Source: Acidobacteria bacterium AB60 (lineage in GTDB: Bacteria > Acidobacteriota > Terriglobia > Terriglobales > Acidobacteriaceae). Taken from it: a stretch of 64,000 nt of DNA. The translations under genes and the position numbers were made by a program. This document shows positions 33,501 through 41,716 of the stretch, one piece after another. The stretch is from NCBI GenBank assembly GCA_008682415.1, contig VANK01000012.1:124001-188000 (forward strand). Reading direction: 5' to 3'. Below the pieces are notes generated by a model, which worked only from the letters and a program-made list of their open reading frames with translations, did no database searches and was not told where the DNA came from. Positions within the stretch are counted from its first letter, which is position 1. Every line of letters starts with the position of its first letter.

Positions 33501-34330
33501 TGATCCCCCAAGATACGAACGAGCAAATCCTACGAATTTTTGCGAGGGAGTTCAAAGGCCGGGTATCGTCGTGCGAACTTTACGATGCAAATGCGTGTAC
33601 ATACCGATTTGATGCAGATTGGAAACCCATTCCTGTGAAAGGAGAGCCCTTCTCCAAGCGAGCTCGATTCAACTGGAACGGCAGAAAGGTCACGCTGTGG
33701 TCTAGCAGGACCTTCCTTCAAGAGTGCGTTGAAGGGTCCTTCGGCCCGGCCATATTCTCGATCAATGTGAAAGTTCGAACTGGCGATCGATCTCTCTTCG
33801 CCGCCAACATTCAAGCGGATCAAGCCCAGCTCCCAATTTTTACGCAGGACGGTCGACTTTCGCATGTACACACGAGGCTCCTCGAACAACCCGGACTGAG
33901 CGCTTTGCTCGCCCACGCGCGACTGCAAGAGGAGGAAGGCGCTGTCTTCACTGCTGGAAACATTGGCATCTACTTGAAGTGCCCTGATTACCAGAGGGCT
34001 CGTTCTGTGCTTCAAAAGGTGATCGATCTGGCCGATGCAGCAGAAATTCCAGAAGAGCGCTTAGACTTATCGCTCCTTCCCGCAGAGTTCCATTCGCTTA
34101 TCCCGTTGATTCAGACGTGGGCGATCTCAGATGACCTGGACCGAGAAGACGCACTCGAGTCATCTTCGGATGCTGAATTGAAGAGGGTCTTCGCCGAAAT
34201 CGAACCGTACCTTCCATCGATCAATTCCTATCTCGACGCGTTTGGAGCGGAACCGCCGAACGAACAGGCATCTGCCTTGGAGACTATGGCAGAATTGGCC
34301 GCGGAAATTAGGCTGAGGCTCGCAATTTAG
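33500..34330 (+). CDS. Unknown protein inserted between larE and larC
   Basis: 276 residues, no signal peptide and no membrane segment. The N-terminal half is beta-rich (RARFNWNGRKVTLWSSRTF). The middle has a segment VHTRLLEQPGLSALLAHARL. The C-terminal 80 residues are helical and acidic. No family is recognised. The ATG overlaps the larE stop (TAATG), so it is translationally coupled, and it ends 10 nt before larC. Its base composition is visibly lower in GC than both neighbours, as expected for a recently acquired gene. It could be a moron-like insertion, or a lar accessory protein not previously noted. Confidence 0.7.
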   Translation: MIPQDTNEQILRIFAREFKGRVSSCELYDANACTYRFDADWKPIPVKGEPFSKRARFNWNGRKVTLWSSRTFLQECVEGSFGPAIFSINVKVRTGDRSLFAANIQADQAQLPIFTQDGRLSHVHTRLLEQPGLSALLAHARLQEEEGAVFTAGNIGIYLKCPDYQRARSVLQKVIDLADAAEIPEERLDLSLLPAEFHSLIPLIQTWAISDDLDREDALESSSDAELKRVFAEIEPYLPSINSYLDAFGAEPPNEQASALETMAELAAEIRLRLAI

Positions 34331-34333
34331 AAT
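34328..34333 (+). promoter_or_regulatory. TAGAAT box overlapping the stop codon before larC
   Basis: The TAG stop of the preceding gene is the first half of TAGAAT (34328-34333), which ends 7 nt before the larC ATG at 34341. An internal leaderless promoter for larC-larB is therefore possible, independent of larE. Confidence 0.45.
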
Positions 34334-34340
34334 CACCTCG

Positions 34341-35756
34341 ATGCGTATTGCCTACCTCGACTGCTTCTCGGGCATTAGCGGTGACATGTTCCTTGGCGCC
34401 CTGGTCGACGCCGGGGTCCCCCTCGAACTGCTCGATTCCGCCGCGCAAGCGCTGAATGTGGGCGTGCGTCTCGAGGCGCGCAAGGTGGTTCGCGGCGGGC
34501 TCACTGGCACCAAGGTAGATGTTCTCGCGGGCGATGCGTCGGCCGCTCCGACCCAAAGTCATTCGCATAACCATAGCCACACGCACGCCCATCGCCACGA
34601 TGGGGTGACGCATACCCACGAGCACAGCCATCCGCACACGCACACTCACGCGGAAGCTCATGATCACGCGCACGCGCACAAGCACCAGCACGACCGTGCG
34701 CATCCGCATGAGCCTTCCCAGGAGGCCGTACCAGCGCCTGTTCACGAGCACGAGGGGCATCGCAGCCTTTCCACCATTCTCGGAATCATCGATGCCGCCC
34801 CGCTTTCGCCTGCCGTGAAGCAGTACGCCACCCGCGCATTCCAGCTCCTTGGCGAAGCGGAAGCCGGCATCCATTCCATTCCCATTGATCGCGTGCACTT
34901 CCATGAGGTGGGTGCGGTTGACACGATCGTTGACATCGTCTGTGCCGCGGCTGGTGCCGAACATCTGGGGGTCGATCGATGGTTCGCCTCCCCGCTCAAT
35001 GTCGGCAGCGGCACCGTGCAATGCGCTCACGGCACCCTGCCGGTGCCCGCGCCCGCCACGCTCGCGCTGATCGGGAATGCGCCGATGTATGCCGCGGGAC
35101 CGCCGATGGAGCGAGTCACGCCCACCGGTGCTGCGATTCTTCGCATGCTCGAAGCCAGCTACGGTGTTTTGCCGGCAGTCCGCGCCAGCAGCACTGGATA
35201 TGGCGCAGGGGGTCGGGATACGCCCGGGCAGCCCAACCTCCTCCGAATGATCGTCGGAGAACTCGGCGCCGAGAACGCCGTTGATCCCGGCACGGAACAG
35301 ATCGCCATTCTCGAGACAGTCGTTGATGACTCGACCCCGCAACTGATTGCCTGGGTCTCCGAGCAACTGCTCCATGCTGGCGCATGGGATGTTTATCGCA
35401 TCCCCGTGCAGATGAAAAAGGGCCGTAGTGGTGTGCAGATCACGGTCCTCTGTCATCCCGAACGCCTCTCCGCGTTACGTGATCTGCTCTTTCGTGAAAC
35501 GACCACGATTGGCGTGCACTGGCGTATCGAGAACAAGCTTGCTCTGCCGCGCGAATTCGCGGAGGTAGTTACCCCCTGGGGTCCGGTCCGCATCAAGATC
35601 GCGCGCGACACTGCTGGCGCGGTCTCCAACGCGTTACCGGAGTATGAAGACTGCCGCCGAATCGCCGAGCAGCATCACATTCCTCTCAAGCAGGTGATGC
35701 TCGAGGCCTCTCGCGTCTATTCCGCCAGCGCTGATGGCTCCCCGCAACCATCCTGA
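34341..35756 (+). CDS. larC: LarC, nickel insertion protein with a histidine-rich loop
   Basis: 471 residues in one uninterrupted frame. The N-terminus AYLDCFSGISGDMFLGAL is the LarC1 signature. Residues about 73-142 are a histidine-rich stretch with about 25 histidines that should bind nickel. The rest includes RVHFHEVGAVDTIVDIV, VTPTGAAIL and the C-terminal CTP-dependent cyclometallase part (VYRIPVQMKKGRSGVQITVL). LarC inserts nickel into the pincer cofactor. In Lactobacillus the two halves need a programmed frameshift; here they are fused in frame. The gene is followed by larB. Confidence 0.95.
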   Translation: MRIAYLDCFSGISGDMFLGALVDAGVPLELLDSAAQALNVGVRLEARKVVRGGLTGTKVDVLAGDASAAPTQSHSHNHSHTHAHRHDGVTHTHEHSHPHTHTHAEAHDHAHAHKHQHDRAHPHEPSQEAVPAPVHEHEGHRSLSTILGIIDAAPLSPAVKQYATRAFQLLGEAEAGIHSIPIDRVHFHEVGAVDTIVDIVCAAAGAEHLGVDRWFASPLNVGSGTVQCAHGTLPVPAPATLALIGNAPMYAAGPPMERVTPTGAAILRMLEASYGVLPAVRASSTGYGAGGRDTPGQPNLLRMIVGELGAENAVDPGTEQIAILETVVDDSTPQLIAWVSEQLLHAGAWDVYRIPVQMKKGRSGVQITVLCHPERLSALRDLLFRETTTIGVHWRIENKLALPREFAEVVTPWGPVRIKIARDTAGAVSNALPEYEDCRRIAEQHHIPLKQVMLEASRVYSASADGSPQPS

Positions 35757-35843
35757 GCGAGGGTTGGTCGCACCAGCGCAGACACCACGGCCGCTTCGTC
35801 GCATCGAACCTGGCAGCAAGTACGCAGTCGAACCTGGAGAAAC

Positions 35844-36590
35844 ATGGACCGCGCCCAGATCGAATCTCTCCTCCACGAAGTCCGCGAAGGCCGAACCGCC
35901 ATCCCTGATGCTCTCGATCGCCTGCGCGATCTCCCGTTTGAAGACCTGGGCTTCGCCAAGCTCGATCACCATCGACCTTTGCGCACCGGCATGCCCGAGG
36001 TCATCTACTCCTCCGGAAAGACCGTCGCGCACGTTGCGCACATCTTCAAACATATGGCCAGCCACGGCGGCAACGTGCTGGCTACCCGCGCCACACGCGA
36101 CTACTACAACGCTGTGGTTGAAGCAGAACCGTGCGCCGTATTCCACGAGACTGCTCGTTGCATCACGCTTGATCAGGCGCCTGCCCCGGCGGGGAAGGGA
36201 ACAGTTGCCGTCGTGTGCGCCGGCACCAGCGATCTGCCGGTCGCGGAAGAGGCCGCAGTCACCTCGCGTCTCATGGGCAATACTACCGAACTCATCGCGG
36301 ACGTGGGCGTGGCCGGCATCCATCGCCTGCTCGCTCAGCGAAGCGCGCTTCAATCCGCTCGAGTGCTGATCGTCTGCGCCGGCATGGAAGGAGCCCTTCC
36401 CACAGTTGTGGGTGGCCTGGTCAATGCTCCCGTGCTTGCGGTGCCCACGAGCGTGGGCTACGGGGCCAGCTTCGGCGGTCTCGCGGCGCTGCTAGGCATG
36501 CTCAATACGTGTTCACCTAACGTGTGCACGGTCAATATCGATAATGGCTTTGGCGCAGCGGTCATCGCCACCCTCATCAACCGTTTGTAG
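35844..36590 (+). CDS. larB: LarB, nicotinate adenine dinucleotide carboxylase/hydrolase
   Basis: A 248-residue protein with a PurE-like C-terminal domain. It has GMPEVIYSSGKTVAHV, LATRATRDYY, VVCAGTSDLPVAEEAA, GVAGIHRLL, VCAGMEGALPTVVGGL and PTSVGYGASFGGLAALLGML. LarB carboxylates the pyridinium ring of NaAD and hydrolyses the phosphoanhydride, the first step to the nickel-pincer nucleotide. GGAGAAAC lies directly before the ATG. With larE and larC this completes the cofactor pathway; larA is not adjacent. Confidence 0.95.
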   Translation: MDRAQIESLLHEVREGRTAIPDALDRLRDLPFEDLGFAKLDHHRPLRTGMPEVIYSSGKTVAHVAHIFKHMASHGGNVLATRATRDYYNAVVEAEPCAVFHETARCITLDQAPAPAGKGTVAVVCAGTSDLPVAEEAAVTSRLMGNTTELIADVGVAGIHRLLAQRSALQSARVLIVCAGMEGALPTVVGGLVNAPVLAVPTSVGYGASFGGLAALLGMLNTCSPNVCTVNIDNGFGAAVIATLINRL

Positions 36591-36601
36591 CGGGGCGCTT
36601 C

Positions 36602-36985
36602 ATGGTCTTCACACGGCGCCTGCGTGACCGTATTCGCAGCGGAGAGATCACCGTAAGCATTCGGTTCTGGAAGACTCCGCGGGTCCGCGTCGGTAACCGA
36701 TATTCCATGGAAGAGGGTGCGATCGAGATCGACTCCATCGAACAGATCGAGCTGCCCGACATCACCCCGGATCTCGCCAGAGAATCGGGGTTTCTCGGGG
36801 TCCTCGATCTGCTCAAGGTCGCAAAGCATGGGAGTGGTGAGAATATTTACCGCATCTGCTTCCACTACATCGCGCCTCGAACTGGGAGAGCGCAGACAAA
36901 AAAGACTCAGGGCCGCGGCGCCGCTTCTTCCGCCGTGTCCAGCCAGCCCCGCCGCAGCTTCTCGGCGGCGATACCGGACAAATAA
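36602..36985 (+). CDS. Small ASCH/PUA-like domain protein
   Basis: 127 residues. The first 100 residues (FTRRLRDRIRSGEITVSIRFWK, then VGNRYSMEEGAIEIDSIEQIELPDITPDLARESGFLGVLDLL) resemble the ASCH domain, a PUA-like fold linked to RNA or nucleoside binding. The start lies 11 nt after the larB stop, suggesting an operon. The last 27 residues overlap the 3' end of the minus-strand trmO and look like read-through into antisense sequence. The resemblance was judged by eye; the fold call is moderate and the function unknown. Confidence 0.6.
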   Translation: MVFTRRLRDRIRSGEITVSIRFWKTPRVRVGNRYSMEEGAIEIDSIEQIELPDITPDLARESGFLGVLDLLKVAKHGSGENIYRICFHYIAPRTGRAQTKKTQGRGAASSAVSSQPRRSFSAAIPDK

Positions 36986-37359
36986 GGCTTGATGTCCAGC
37001 ACCGGGGTTCCATCCAGCATGTCCAGGCCTTTGACGTGCAGGGTACCGCCCTCACGGCGCAGCAACTCCACAACCGTGAGCGCGACCGGATTGGGGCGGA
37101 AGGGCGATCGCGTCGCAAAAACGCCGTGCTCTTTGTGATCGATCGGCGTAGGTCCGGTTAACTCGACTCTGTCGGAGCGGTCGAAGACCCAGATCACGAA
37201 GAGGTGCGAAAACCCCTCGATGTCCAGCAGACCGGGTTCGAACTCCCGCAGAACTTCGATCGTTCCCTCCGCGTCATGTTTTGCCCCAAGGCCTCGGGGA
37301 ACGTCGCCTGGCTGCGAGTACGGACTTCGAACAAAGCCGATGGGCTTCGGGATGAACAT
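36907..37359 (-). CDS. trmO: tRNA (N6-threonylcarbamoyl-A37-N6)-methyltransferase
   Basis: A 150-residue TrmO/TsaA (UPF0066) protein. The signature HGVFATRSPFRPNPVALTVVEL and DMLDGTPVLDIKPYLS are diagnostic for the SAM-binding beta-barrel. It methylates N6 of t6A37 in threonine tRNAs. The ATG at 37359 with GGAGGG about 6 nt upstream is preferred over an in-frame start at 37380. It converges with the ASCH-like gene and overlaps it by 79 nt. Confidence 0.92.
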   Translation of the reverse strand: MFIPKPIGFVRSPYSQPGDVPRGLGAKHDAEGTIEVLREFEPGLLDIEGFSHLFVIWVFDRSDRVELTGPTPIDHKEHGVFATRSPFRPNPVALTVVELLRREGGTLHVKGLDMLDGTPVLDIKPYLSGIAAEKLRRGWLDTAEEAAPRP

Positions 37360-37408
37360 GGTGAGCCCTCCGCTATTCATCCTAGCGTCCGTTGCAGCTC
37401 CTCCATTG

Positions 37409-38035
37409 TCAAACCTCGGCCCGGAAGGTGCTTCCCAACTCCTCGCCGAGGCCGAAATAGTGCCGGAAGTTGTAGATGAGCGGCTGCCACTTGCCAGGAT
37501 CGATGTAGTGTTCCTTTAGGACGTAATCCTTGCGAACGTGAACGCGCAAAATCTCCACCTCGACCGACGCCGCGCCACCGAGCTTATGTACCCGCGCTTC
37601 CCCGGTCAGGTGGTGAATCGAGCGGGTAATTGCTTCCATCTGTACCGGGCATTCCTGCACGCGTGGAACTGGGACTACTTCGCCTGGCAGGGTCGTGAAG
37701 TCCCCAGCTGTGAACTTGTCCTTCTCGAAGCGGAACTTGTCGCGTTTGTCCTCCGGGACAGGATTCTGGCCGGTGAGCGGAGCCAATGCCTCCACCTGCC
37801 GCCACATGTCGGGGGAGGGGAGATTCACAACACATTCCGGCCGTTCCTGAAGGTTTTTTAAGGTCTTGGTTTCGGTAAGGAGGCCCAATGTCATCGTCCA
37901 GCCGAGCGCCCAGAATGAGGAGATCGGGGCCAGGTTTGGGGTTCCGTCCTCATTCAGCGAACTGATCAGTGCAACCGGATTGCCGAAGTAAAGAATCTTG
38001 GGTGCGATCGTGACAAATTCCTCGCTTGGGGTCAT
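37409..38035 (-). CDS. Flavin reductase-like split-barrel protein
   Basis: A 208-residue protein of the flavin-reductase FMN-binding family. The N-terminal motif ILYFGNPVALISSLNEDGTPNLAPISSFWALG and the following KTLKNLQERPECVVNLPS match the split-barrel. Members reduce flavin with NAD(P)H or act as flavin-dependent oxidoreductases. It is cytosolic. It is divergent from the long leader of the sortilin-like gene, from which it is separated by a region containing an inverted repeat, and the two may share regulation. Confidence 0.87.
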   Translation of the reverse strand: MTPSEEFVTIAPKILYFGNPVALISSLNEDGTPNLAPISSFWALGWTMTLGLLTETKTLKNLQERPECVVNLPSPDMWRQVEALAPLTGQNPVPEDKRDKFRFEKDKFTAGDFTTLPGEVVPVPRVQECPVQMEAITRSIHHLTGEARVHKLGGAASVEVEILRVHVRKDYVLKEHYIDPGKWQPLIYNFRHYFGLGEELGSTFRAEV

Positions 38036-38080
38036 GGTGAGTACGATGACGAGCTACCCCCCGATCGCAGTCATCCGCTG

Positions 38081-38126
38081 TCACAAATTTTTCTACATTC
38101 GTCACAAGCTGAAATTACACTTGTGA
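38081..38126. promoter_or_regulatory. Putative operator: TCACAA direct and inverted repeats
   Basis: TCACAA occurs at 38081 and again at 38102, 21 nt apart (two helical turns). TCACAAG (38102-38108) is repeated in inverted form as CTTGTGA (38120-38126) with an 11-nt spacer. The site lies in the AT-rich divergent region between the flavin reductase gene and the leader RNA, a sensible place for a dimeric regulator. Confidence 0.5.
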
Positions 38127-38135
38127 AAGCCGAGC

Positions 38136-38221
38136 GGAGGGGCAGGAAGGACGAGGGGTCCTGTCCTGTGAACGGAATCCTGCCGGTGCAAGACTGGCGG
38201 CGCGCGAGCGCCGCCGTTTTT
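38136..38221 (+). ncRNA. Structured leader RNA or small RNA ending in an intrinsic terminator
   Basis: Stem P1 is GGCAGGA (38141-38147) with TCCTGCC (38178-38184), enclosing a hairpin AGGAC (38148-38152) with GTCCT (38158-38162). A second hairpin, GCCGGT (38182-38187) with ACTGGC (38193-38198, one G-U pair), overlaps both P1 and the first bases of the terminator stem, so the structures exclude each other. This is the layout of an attenuator or riboswitch, or of a free small RNA. No known class was recognised. The sortilin-like gene begins 144 nt downstream. Confidence 0.5.
38196..38221 (+). terminator. Intrinsic terminator
   Basis: GGCGGCGC (38196-38203), loop GCGA, GCGCCGCC (38208-38215), then G and five T. 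It is a perfect 8-bp GC stem followed by a U-tract, on the plus strand, with no plus-strand gene immediately upstream. It therefore ends a leader or small RNA transcript. Confidence 0.85.
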
Positions 38222-38351
38222 CTGGATACGCTTCCGATCCGCTTGAGACCCCCCCATGGCGCCTAAAATTCAGGGTTCTAGAAAAGAGCTTCGTTTAGCC
38301 GAAAGGAAAGGGTGCGATGCATTAACGGCCGGAAGGTTGAAGGCTCGGCCC

Positions 38352-38357
38352 TACAAT
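38352..38357 (+). promoter_or_regulatory. TACAAT -10-like box (leaderless arrangement)
   Basis: TACAAT ends 7 nt before the ATG at 38365. This favours ATG 38365 over the ATG at 38356, which lies inside the box, as the start of the sortilin-like protein, and implies a promoter independent of the structured leader. Confidence 0.45.
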
Positions 38358-38364
38358 GGGCGCT

Positions 38365-41300
38365 ATGGCAAAAAGCATGCCGAAGGGCCTTTCGCTGGTC
38401 GTCTTGTCAGTTGCAGGGTTTCTATCGCTTATCACCCCCGCTCGTTCACAGCCGGATCGTGCCACCGCGGACGGGATGCCGGACCTGCATTGGCGGATGA
38501 TCGGTCCCTTTCGGGGCGGCAGGACGCGGGCCGCAACGGGGGTTCCCGGCCAACCCAACGTGTTTTATGTCGGCCAGGTCAATGGGGGTGTGTGGCGCTC
38601 GGACGACTTTGGACGCACCTGGGTGCCGATCTTCGACGGCGAAGGAACTCAGAGCATCGGGGCGATTGCGGTGGCTGCCTCCGATCCCAAGATTATCTAT
38701 GTGGCAAGCGGCGAGGGACTCCATCGGCCGGACCTGTCGGTAGGAGACGGCATCTACCGGTCAGCCGACGCGGGAAAGACGTGGGAGCACCTCGGACTGC
38801 GGGAGGGACAGCAGATACCCGCGTTGGTCGTGGATCCGGCAAACCCTGACCGCCTATTCGCGGCGGTTCTCGGGCATCCGTACGGTCCTAATCCCGAGCG
38901 GGGCATCTATCGGTCGCAAGACGGCGGCAAGACTTGGGAGAAGGTGTTGTACAAGGGCGACCGCATCGGAGGATCCGACGTGGTGCTCGATCCTCGGGAT
39001 CCAAACACGATCTATGTCTCATTATGGGAGGACACGCTGGGACCTTGGGAGGACGGCAACCAGTATGCCGGCACGGGAGGCGGCCTTTTCAAGTCGACCG
39101 ATGGGGGCACAACCTGGAAGCAGTTAAAGGCCGGACTGCCTGAAAACCTGGTGCAGATCAATGTGGCCTTGGCGGCGAGCGACCCGCAGCGTCTGTACGC
39201 AACGCTATCAACCATGGCCGAAGGCGGGTATGGGCGCGCGGGCGGTCTCGGCTTCTATCGTTCCGACGATGCGGGCGAAACCTGGCGCAAGATCACGGAT
39301 GATCCCCGGCCGGCCCTGAAGATTGGCGGCGGAGATTTGCCCGTCCCCGCGGTCGATCCTCAGAACCCGGATGTGGTGTATAGCGCCAGCATTGTGACAG
39401 AGCGCTCGACGGACGGCGGCAAGACATGGATGAGCCTTCGTGGCGCACCCGGAGGCGACGACTACCAGAACCTTTGGATCAACCCGCACGATCCGCGGAT
39501 CATCCTCCTTGTCAGCGATCAAGGTGCCCTCGTCACAGTCAATGGAGGCGCAACCTGGAGCAGCTGGTACAACCAGCCGACCGCGCAGCTGTATCACGTA
39601 GCGGCCACGAACACCTTTCCGTACCAGGTGTGCGCGGGGCAGCAGGAGAGCGGTTCGGTCTGTACCTCCACACGGGGCAATGACGGAGCGATCACGTTTC
39701 GCGAGTGGCACCCTGCCGGCATTATCGAGTATGGGTACGCGGCCCCGGATCCCTTGCACCCAGGCATCGTCTACGGCGCCGGACGCACCGAGGTTTCACG
39801 GTATGACTCCGCCACCGGCGAGGTTCAGAACGTCACCCCTCTCCCCGTCCGCAAGCGCGAATTCCGCGCCGACCGGACTGAGCCGATCCTGTTCTCGCCG
39901 ATCGACCCACACGTGATGTACTACGCGGCCAGTCGTCTCTTCAAGACGACCGATTACGGCCACAGCTGGCAGACGATCAGTCCCGATCTCTCCCAGGATC
40001 ATGCGGGCCAGCCCGCAACCCTTCCTCCGCTCAACCCGGAACAGCAGGCGCGGCGCCGCGGCGCCATCTACGCCGTTGCGGCTTCCTACAAAAATAGCAA
40101 CACCCTCTGGGCTGGCACAGACGACGGGCTCGTATGGATTACGCGGGACGGCGGTACTCACTGGCAGAACATTACTCCTCCGGGCGTGACCCCGTGGAGC
40201 AAGATCGCTCAGGTAGACGCTTCGCGGTTCGATGATGACACCGCCTATGTGGCGGTAAACCGGATGCGTATCGACGACTGGTCCCCGCACGCCTTCAAGA
40301 CGCACGACGGTGGAAAGACCTGGACGGCGATCAATGCGGGGCTGCCAGAGGGTGCGCCCGTCGATGCGGTGCGCGCCGATCCAGTGCAGCCGGGCCTGCT
40401 CTACGCCGCCACGGAACGCGCTGTCTGGACGTCATTGGACGATGGCGCCAGTTGGTTGCCGCTGCAGTACAACCTCCCGCACACGTCCATGAGAGACCTG
40501 CTGGTCCACGAAGACGACCTCGTCGTGGCGACTCACGGCCGATCCTTCTGGGTCCTCGACGATATTGCACCCCTGCGCGAGCTCGCCGCCAATAAGGGAA
40601 GACCGAGCGGCATGTTGTTGAAGCCGGCTGCGGCATGGCGGGTCCGGCGGGATAACTACACCGACACGCCGCTCCCCGCCGATGAGCCCATGGGTGAGAA
40701 TCCCCCCGATGGCGCCCTCATTGACTTCGCTCTTCCCAAGGATGTCACCGGCCCCGTCACTCTCGAGATACTCGACAAGGGAGGCGCGCTCATTCGCCGC
40801 TATACCAGCAATGACCCCGTCAAGCCCGGCGACGAAGAGCTGCACAAAGACCTTATTCCCTCCTACTGGCCGCTGATCGCCGGCCCGCTGCCTGCCACGC
40901 CCGGCATGCATCGCTGGGTGTGGGACCTGCGTGCGACAAAGCCCGCATCCGGTCGCTACGAATACCCCATCGCGGCGGTGCCACACCGCACGCCGAAGAC
41001 GCCGCAAGGCCCGCTCGTGCTCGCAGGAACCTACACCGTGCGCCTGACCGTCTCCGGCAAATCCGAAACGCAGCCCATCACCATCAAGATGGACCCGCGG
41101 GTTCACACCACCGCGCCAGAGCTCGAGAAACTCCACGCAGAACAGGTGAAGATGGCCTCCGCTCTGGATGCTCTCTCCAAGGCGGACCTCGCCGCACACG
41201 CCATCGCAGAACAGCTCGGTCAGGACGCCAACAAGTCGGTCGCCGGCATCGATCCTTTCGTTGCTAAAGCGAAGGAACTCATAGCCGGCGCCGAAGGGAA

Positions 41301-41583
41301 GGGCAGCGCCCCGGGCGGCGAATCCGAGGGCCTCGATGATATCGCGGGAGAAGCCGGCCAGATCTACGGAGAACTAGCCCAGTCCGACGAACCGCCCACG
41401 GTCGTGCTTCTTACTGCGGCCGCGCACGTGACAGAAGAAGAACGGGAGATCCTGCCCAAGTGGAAATCCTTCTTGGCGAAAGACCTCCCGGCGTTGAATC
41501 GCCTGTTGCAGCAGGCGGGCCGCCCGGCGATCGATTTGGGCAAAGAGCCGGAAGACATGCCCGACAGCGGCGACGAAGACTGA
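38365..41583 (+). CDS. Secreted sortilin/VPS10-like BNR-repeat protein
   Basis: About 1072 residues with a signal peptide (MAKSMPKGLSLVVLSVAGFL, cleavage near ARSQ). It is built of many BNR/Asp-box units (for example YRSADAGKTWEHLG, YRSQDGGKTWEK, FKSTDGGTTWKQL, FKTHDGGKTWTAIN) forming one or two large beta-propellers over residues about 35-750. A beta domain and an alpha-helical C-terminal region (ELEKLHAEQVKMASALDALS) follow. Proteins of this size and layout are common in Acidobacteriota and Bacteroidota and are often labelled glycosyl hydrolases, but no catalytic residues can be named. Possibly a binding scaffold. Confidence 0.85.
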   Translation: MAKSMPKGLSLVVLSVAGFLSLITPARSQPDRATADGMPDLHWRMIGPFRGGRTRAATGVPGQPNVFYVGQVNGGVWRSDDFGRTWVPIFDGEGTQSIGAIAVAASDPKIIYVASGEGLHRPDLSVGDGIYRSADAGKTWEHLGLREGQQIPALVVDPANPDRLFAAVLGHPYGPNPERGIYRSQDGGKTWEKVLYKGDRIGGSDVVLDPRDPNTIYVSLWEDTLGPWEDGNQYAGTGGGLFKSTDGGTTWKQLKAGLPENLVQINVALAASDPQRLYATLSTMAEGGYGRAGGLGFYRSDDAGETWRKITDDPRPALKIGGGDLPVPAVDPQNPDVVYSASIVTERSTDGGKTWMSLRGAPGGDDYQNLWINPHDPRIILLVSDQGALVTVNGGATWSSWYNQPTAQLYHVAATNTFPYQVCAGQQESGSVCTSTRGNDGAITFREWHPAGIIEYGYAAPDPLHPGIVYGAGRTEVSRYDSATGEVQNVTPLPVRKREFRADRTEPILFSPIDPHVMYYAASRLFKTTDYGHSWQTISPDLSQDHAGQPATLPPLNPEQQARRRGAIYAVAASYKNSNTLWAGTDDGLVWITRDGGTHWQNITPPGVTPWSKIAQVDASRFDDDTAYVAVNRMRIDDWSPHAFKTHDGGKTWTAINAGLPEGAPVDAVRADPVQPGLLYAATERAVWTSLDDGASWLPLQYNLPHTSMRDLLVHEDDLVVATHGRSFWVLDDIAPLRELAANKGRPSGMLLKPAAAWRVRRDNYTDTPLPADEPMGENPPDGALIDFALPKDVTGPVTLEILDKGGALIRRYTSNDPVKPGDEELHKDLIPSYWPLIAGPLPATPGMHRWVWDLRATKPASGRYEYPIAAVPHRTPKTPQGPLVLAGTYTVRLTVSGKSETQPITIKMDPRVHTTAPELEKLHAEQVKMASALDALSKADLAAHAIAEQLGQDANKSVAGIDPFVAKAKELIAGAEGKGSAPGGESEGLDDIAGEAGQIYGELAQSDEPPTVVLLTAAAHVTEEEREILPKWKSFLAKDLPALNRLLQQAGRPAIDLGKEPEDMPDSGDED

Positions 41584-41643
41584 TCTTTGGCAGCGAAGAC
41601 GTGCTCGTTCTTGCTTCGCCTTCTTGCTCTCAGCAGGAAGATG

Positions 41644-41692
41644 GGTGCCCCATCCTGAACACGGCTTCCTCGTGTTTAGGGTGGGATGGCAC
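41644..41692. repeat. Palindromic extragenic element
   Basis: Arms GTGCCCCATCCTGAACACG and CGTGTTTAGGGTGGGATGGCAC pair with few mismatches around a 7-nt loop. It lies 61 nt after the sortilin-like gene, just before a second dispersed repeat (41717-41770). It may be a terminator substitute or a mobile palindrome. Confidence 0.7.
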
Positions 41693-41716
41693 GAACCCTC
41701 ACCCTCTCAATGCGCT

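Noticed and set aside
37230..37250. tRNA T-loop-like GGTTCGA sequences
   Set aside because: They lie inside trmO and at the rpoC start (62416) and no cloverleaf could be drawn; no tRNA is called.
38136..38221. Cobalamin or SAM riboswitch
   Set aside because: A fragment resembling CCGGTGCAAGACTGG was noted, but the conserved B12-box and SAM core motifs are absent.
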